DNA of 38,841 nt, from positions 1 to 38,841 of the IMG/VR virus record IMGVR_UViG_3300042691_018004; one strand, given 5' to 3'. Below the pieces are notes generated by a model, which ran no database searches, was not told the DNA's origin, and saw nothing but the letters and a program-made list of their open reading frames with translations. The translations under genes and the position numbers were made by a program. Positions 36,663 to 38,841 of the stretch are shown here, one piece after another (positions within the stretch are counted from its first letter, which is position 1; every line of letters starts with the position of its first letter). The DNA comes from a virus.

Positions 36663-38300
36663 TCAGACGAACACGGAGGGCGCAGCGGGTAGGGATCGGG
36701 CGCCTGCCGCGATCGCGTCGCCGCGGGCCTCCCAGGAGATGCACCCGGCGGCGGCGGCGTCGATCTTGAGGGCCGAGTGCGGGGTCTCTTTCTGGACGCC
36801 CCACATGCGGCGGTGGTTGTCATCGAACACGTTGACGAGGCGGCGCTTCGCGTTGCCGATGTGCGCCGCGAAGCGGGGGTCGCCGTTGTGGGTGACATCG
36901 CCCGAGGTCATCGCCTGCCGGTAGGAGCGCAGGGCGTAGGCCATCGGCTTGGGGCGGTTCGTCGTCCACGAGACGACCCGGGAGCCCCACCGGCCAGCCC
37001 AGAGGTCCACGAGATGGTCGATATACTGAGGGTCGATGTAGGCACGCCAGACCTGATAGGTGCCCCAGAGATCGACCATGGCGGCGTCGATGTCGGCCAT
37101 GGGGTGCTCGTAGAGCTCGTCGGCGTCGGCCGGTCGCTCCCAGATCCCGACGGGCCACTGGAATCCGGTATCCACCTCAGTGGCGATGATCGCGACGGCG
37201 TCGTCGTAGCGGGCGCCGTCCACGCCGGCCACGACCAGGGCGCCCTGGTCGGGCATGTAGTCGGGGCGGTGCAGCCGACGCCACCGCTCCACGTCGAAGG
37301 CTGAGTCCTCTGCCGATCGGATGCGATTGCCGAAGAAGCGCTCGGCCTGGGCGGGGTCCAGCTCGAGGAGCTCGGCCGCCTCGGCCTCGATGGCGTCGAG
37401 GTCGACCCACCAGCTATCGCCGTAGACGTGGCGGTGGATCTTCGCCCGCTCCTTCTTGTTTCGGTAGCGCAGGTGCGGCGGGGCGAGGCGGTGGTCCCGG
37501 TAGAGGTCGTCGGCCTTCGACTCGGCGGTGCGCTGCGCCACCGAGCCCTCGGCGGGGTCCCAGCCGTTCGTGGTCTCCACGGCGCGCCCGCCCATGCCGG
37601 CGAGGCCGCGGCGCTGGGTCTCAGCGACCTTCACCATGCCCGACTGCGGGGTCCATAGGCCGGTCTCGTCCTGGGGGACGAAGGTCACGCGGGCACCGAG
37701 CCGGGATCGGGCGTTGCTGGTGACGATGTCGATGCGCCCGGCGCCCGGGAGGCGGATGAACTCCTCGCCGGTCTTGGGGATCACCTCGGTGAGCGGGCCG
37801 CGCTCGATCATCGGGCGCAGGGCGCCGTAGATGTTGTCGGTCTGCTCCTCGCTCGTCGCCGTGATCTGGATGAGCGGCGTCGGCCAGGGCATCCCCATGG
37901 GCTCGCCGGGCTCGTACTGGTAGAGCCAGCCGCAGCCGCAGCCGTGGTCTCTGCAGTCCCACCGCTCGCCGCCGGCCGCCCAGCCTGCGAACAGCGCGGG
38001 CCCGACGCCCTCGAGGCAGATCATCGCCGCCGTGAGCGGTCCCTTCCCCCACTTCTGGGGGCGCACCAGTTGCGACCGCCGGTAGTAGAAGGCGGGGGCG
38101 AGCTGGCCGACCTGCGCCGTGGGCTTGAGGCGGTAGTGGTGAACGAGGAAGTTGAGCTGCTCGTTCGTGAGCACGTAGGGCTCGCCCATGTGGAAGCCGT
38201 CGGGGATCACACAGTGGCGCTCGATCCAGTCGACGGCCAGCCATCCCAGGCTCGGGAACTCTCCGGGGTAGGACGGGCCGCGCCAGCTAGGCGTCGGCAT
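36663..38300 (-). CDS. terL: terminase large subunit
   Basis: A 545-residue packaging motor. The ATPase domain has a Walker A-like RPQKWGKGPLTAA (about 80-92), TATSEEQTDN, and a Walker B-like VTFVPQDETGLW. A Cys cluster CRDHGCGCGW (about 115-125) is an insert usual in actinophage versions. The nuclease domain has VVAGVDGARYDDAVAIIAT (first Asp), YIDPQYIDHLVDLW and a C-terminal DAAAAGCISWEAR acidic motif. It cuts and pumps DNA into the head. The start overlaps the small subunit gene by 14 bases. Confidence 0.94.
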   Translation of the reverse strand: MPTPSWRGPSYPGEFPSLGWLAVDWIERHCVIPDGFHMGEPYVLTNEQLNFLVHHYRLKPTAQVGQLAPAFYYRRSQLVRPQKWGKGPLTAAMICLEGVGPALFAGWAAGGERWDCRDHGCGCGWLYQYEPGEPMGMPWPTPLIQITATSEEQTDNIYGALRPMIERGPLTEVIPKTGEEFIRLPGAGRIDIVTSNARSRLGARVTFVPQDETGLWTPQSGMVKVAETQRRGLAGMGGRAVETTNGWDPAEGSVAQRTAESKADDLYRDHRLAPPHLRYRNKKERAKIHRHVYGDSWWVDLDAIEAEAAELLELDPAQAERFFGNRIRSAEDSAFDVERWRRLHRPDYMPDQGALVVAGVDGARYDDAVAIIATEVDTGFQWPVGIWERPADADELYEHPMADIDAAMVDLWGTYQVWRAYIDPQYIDHLVDLWAGRWGSRVVSWTTNRPKPMAYALRSYRQAMTSGDVTHNGDPRFAAHIGNAKRRLVNVFDDNHRRMWGVQKETPHSALKIDAAAAGCISWEARGDAIAAGARSLPAAPSVFV

Positions 38301-38748
38301 CGTCGGCCACGACCCTCAGCCGACTGCGGGACGACGAGGCCGACGCCGCGGTCTGCACCGGGCCGGCCTCTGCGGCAGGGTCGCCGATCTTCCACTTGAG
38401 CGAGAGCATCCCTGGCACCGAGATCCCGAGCGCGTCGTTCTGCTGGCGCACCCAGGTGGACACGGCGACAGACGATCCGGGCACCTCGGCCTCGGCGAAG
38501 CGCCGAACGTACAGGGCGACCTGATGCTCGAGGTGCAGGCGCTCCCACATGACGGCCTGGGGGAGCCGCCAGTGCCAGGCCCAGAGCTCGGCCTCGCGGT
38601 CAGACTGCGATCCGAGCGGCCACGATGGCGGGTCACCCGGGCGGCCCTCGTGGGGGAGGGTCGTCCAGTCGCCGTGGTCGCGAGATCGTCGGAGTGCGTT
38701 GGGGTCCGGCGGTGGGCCGGATCGGACCCTTGCGCCACCTTGTGCCAT
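38287..38748 (-). CDS. terS: terminase small subunit
   Basis: A 153-residue protein directly upstream of terL. It has a Pro-rich N-terminus, a helical core (LWAWHWRLPQAVMWERLHLEHQVALYVRRFAEAE), then VSTWVRQQNDALGISVPGMLSLKWKI, the usual actinophage small terminase pattern, and a Ser/Arg-rich tail. It recognises the packaging site. The ATG at 38748 has GGAGG 5-6 bases upstream. Confidence 0.87.
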   Translation of the reverse strand: MAQGGARVRSGPPPDPNALRRSRDHGDWTTLPHEGRPGDPPSWPLGSQSDREAELWAWHWRLPQAVMWERLHLEHQVALYVRRFAEAEVPGSSVAVSTWVRQQNDALGISVPGMLSLKWKIGDPAAEAGPVQTAASASSSRSRLRVVADDADA

Positions 38749-38841
38749 GTCGGCCTCCGGTGGGTCGTGACCTAGCCCACCATGTCGGCGGGCTGATCGG
38801 TGGGTGTTAGGGGGACTGAACTCGTCGCGCCGGCGAAAGCC
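38749..38841. other. non-coding right end, candidate terminase recognition region
   Basis: No gene. It contains a direct repeat CCATGTCGGC (38745-38754, overlapping the terS start, and 38780-38789), with GGTGGGT following each copy (38759-38765 and 38799-38805), and an inverted pair GGTGGG/CCCACC (38759-38764 and 38776-38781). Repeats next to the small terminase gene are the kind of element a terminase binds. No cos ends can be defined. Confidence 0.4.

Noticed and set aside
1-38841. tRNA or rRNA genes
   Set aside because: No cloverleaf with TTCGA/TTCAA T-loop flanked by matching stems was seen by eye; a tRNA scan was not possible.

Overview
The window reads as an essentially complete genome of a temperate, long-tailed (siphovirus-type) phage of a high-GC actinobacterium. 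The evidence is the very high GC content with many GTG starts, a WhiB-type iron-sulfur regulator (a family confined to actinobacteria and their phages), an actinophage-style gene order, and a full set of packaging, head, tail, lysis, integration and replication genes. Almost every gene is on the minus strand. Only the repressor and integrase (11835-13073) are on the plus strand. Read along the minus strand (right to left), the order is terminase, portal, head, tail, lysis, lysogeny, replication, HNH nuclease. The HNH gene at the left end and the terminase small subunit at the right end would be neighbours if the ends were joined, as is usual in cos-type phages, so the window may be a whole unit genome opened near the packaging site. 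That is an inference.

Structural half (38748 to 16589): terminase small and large subunits, portal, MuF-like minor head protein, scaffold, major capsid protein, a putative decoration protein, head-tail connectors, tail terminator, major tail protein, the G/GT tail chaperones with a -1 frameshift site, tape measure protein, distal tail protein, several minor tail proteins, a modular virion enzyme (alpha/beta hydrolase + two FN3 + GH16-like domain) and a 1190-residue pectate-lyase-like tail spike with a tandem repeat. Perfect GC-rich hairpins follow the major capsid and major tail genes and probably tune late expression. Lysis (16556 to about 14935): holin, a 47-residue membrane protein, an amidase endolysin and two further single-span membrane proteins, then a small HTH-like protein and a metallophosphoesterase.

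Lysogeny switch (11501-13127): an excisionase/Cro-like HTH gene is divergent from a 95-residue XRE repressor that is followed by a tyrosine integrase. The control region has a perfect 16-bp palindrome, a 15-bp near-repeat and two plausible promoters. The repressor ends in -TLAAA, and the layout resembles integration-dependent immunity switches of mycobacteriophages.

Early/replication half (11301 down to 534): a tightly coupled chain with mostly 1-, 4- or 8-base overlaps. It holds several tiny membrane proteins, a RuvC-like resolvase, an XF1762-family protein, a secreted PhoX/DUF839 lipoprotein, a WhiB-winged-helix fusion, a Cas4/RecB-like exonuclease, an SSB-like protein, a PD-(D/E)XK nuclease, a 44-residue remnant of a cytosine DNA methyltransferase and a primase-polymerase/helicase. 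The tail end of the helicase gene contains two exact DnaA boxes bracketing an array of GGGCGCGG repeats, a candidate origin.

The most notable items are the PhoX gene inside the replication operon, the in-frame collapsed methyltransferase, the tail-spike motif embedded in the exonuclease, the WhiB-wHTH fusion, the candidate origin, the possible integration-dependent immunity switch and the repeated gene-boundary sequences.
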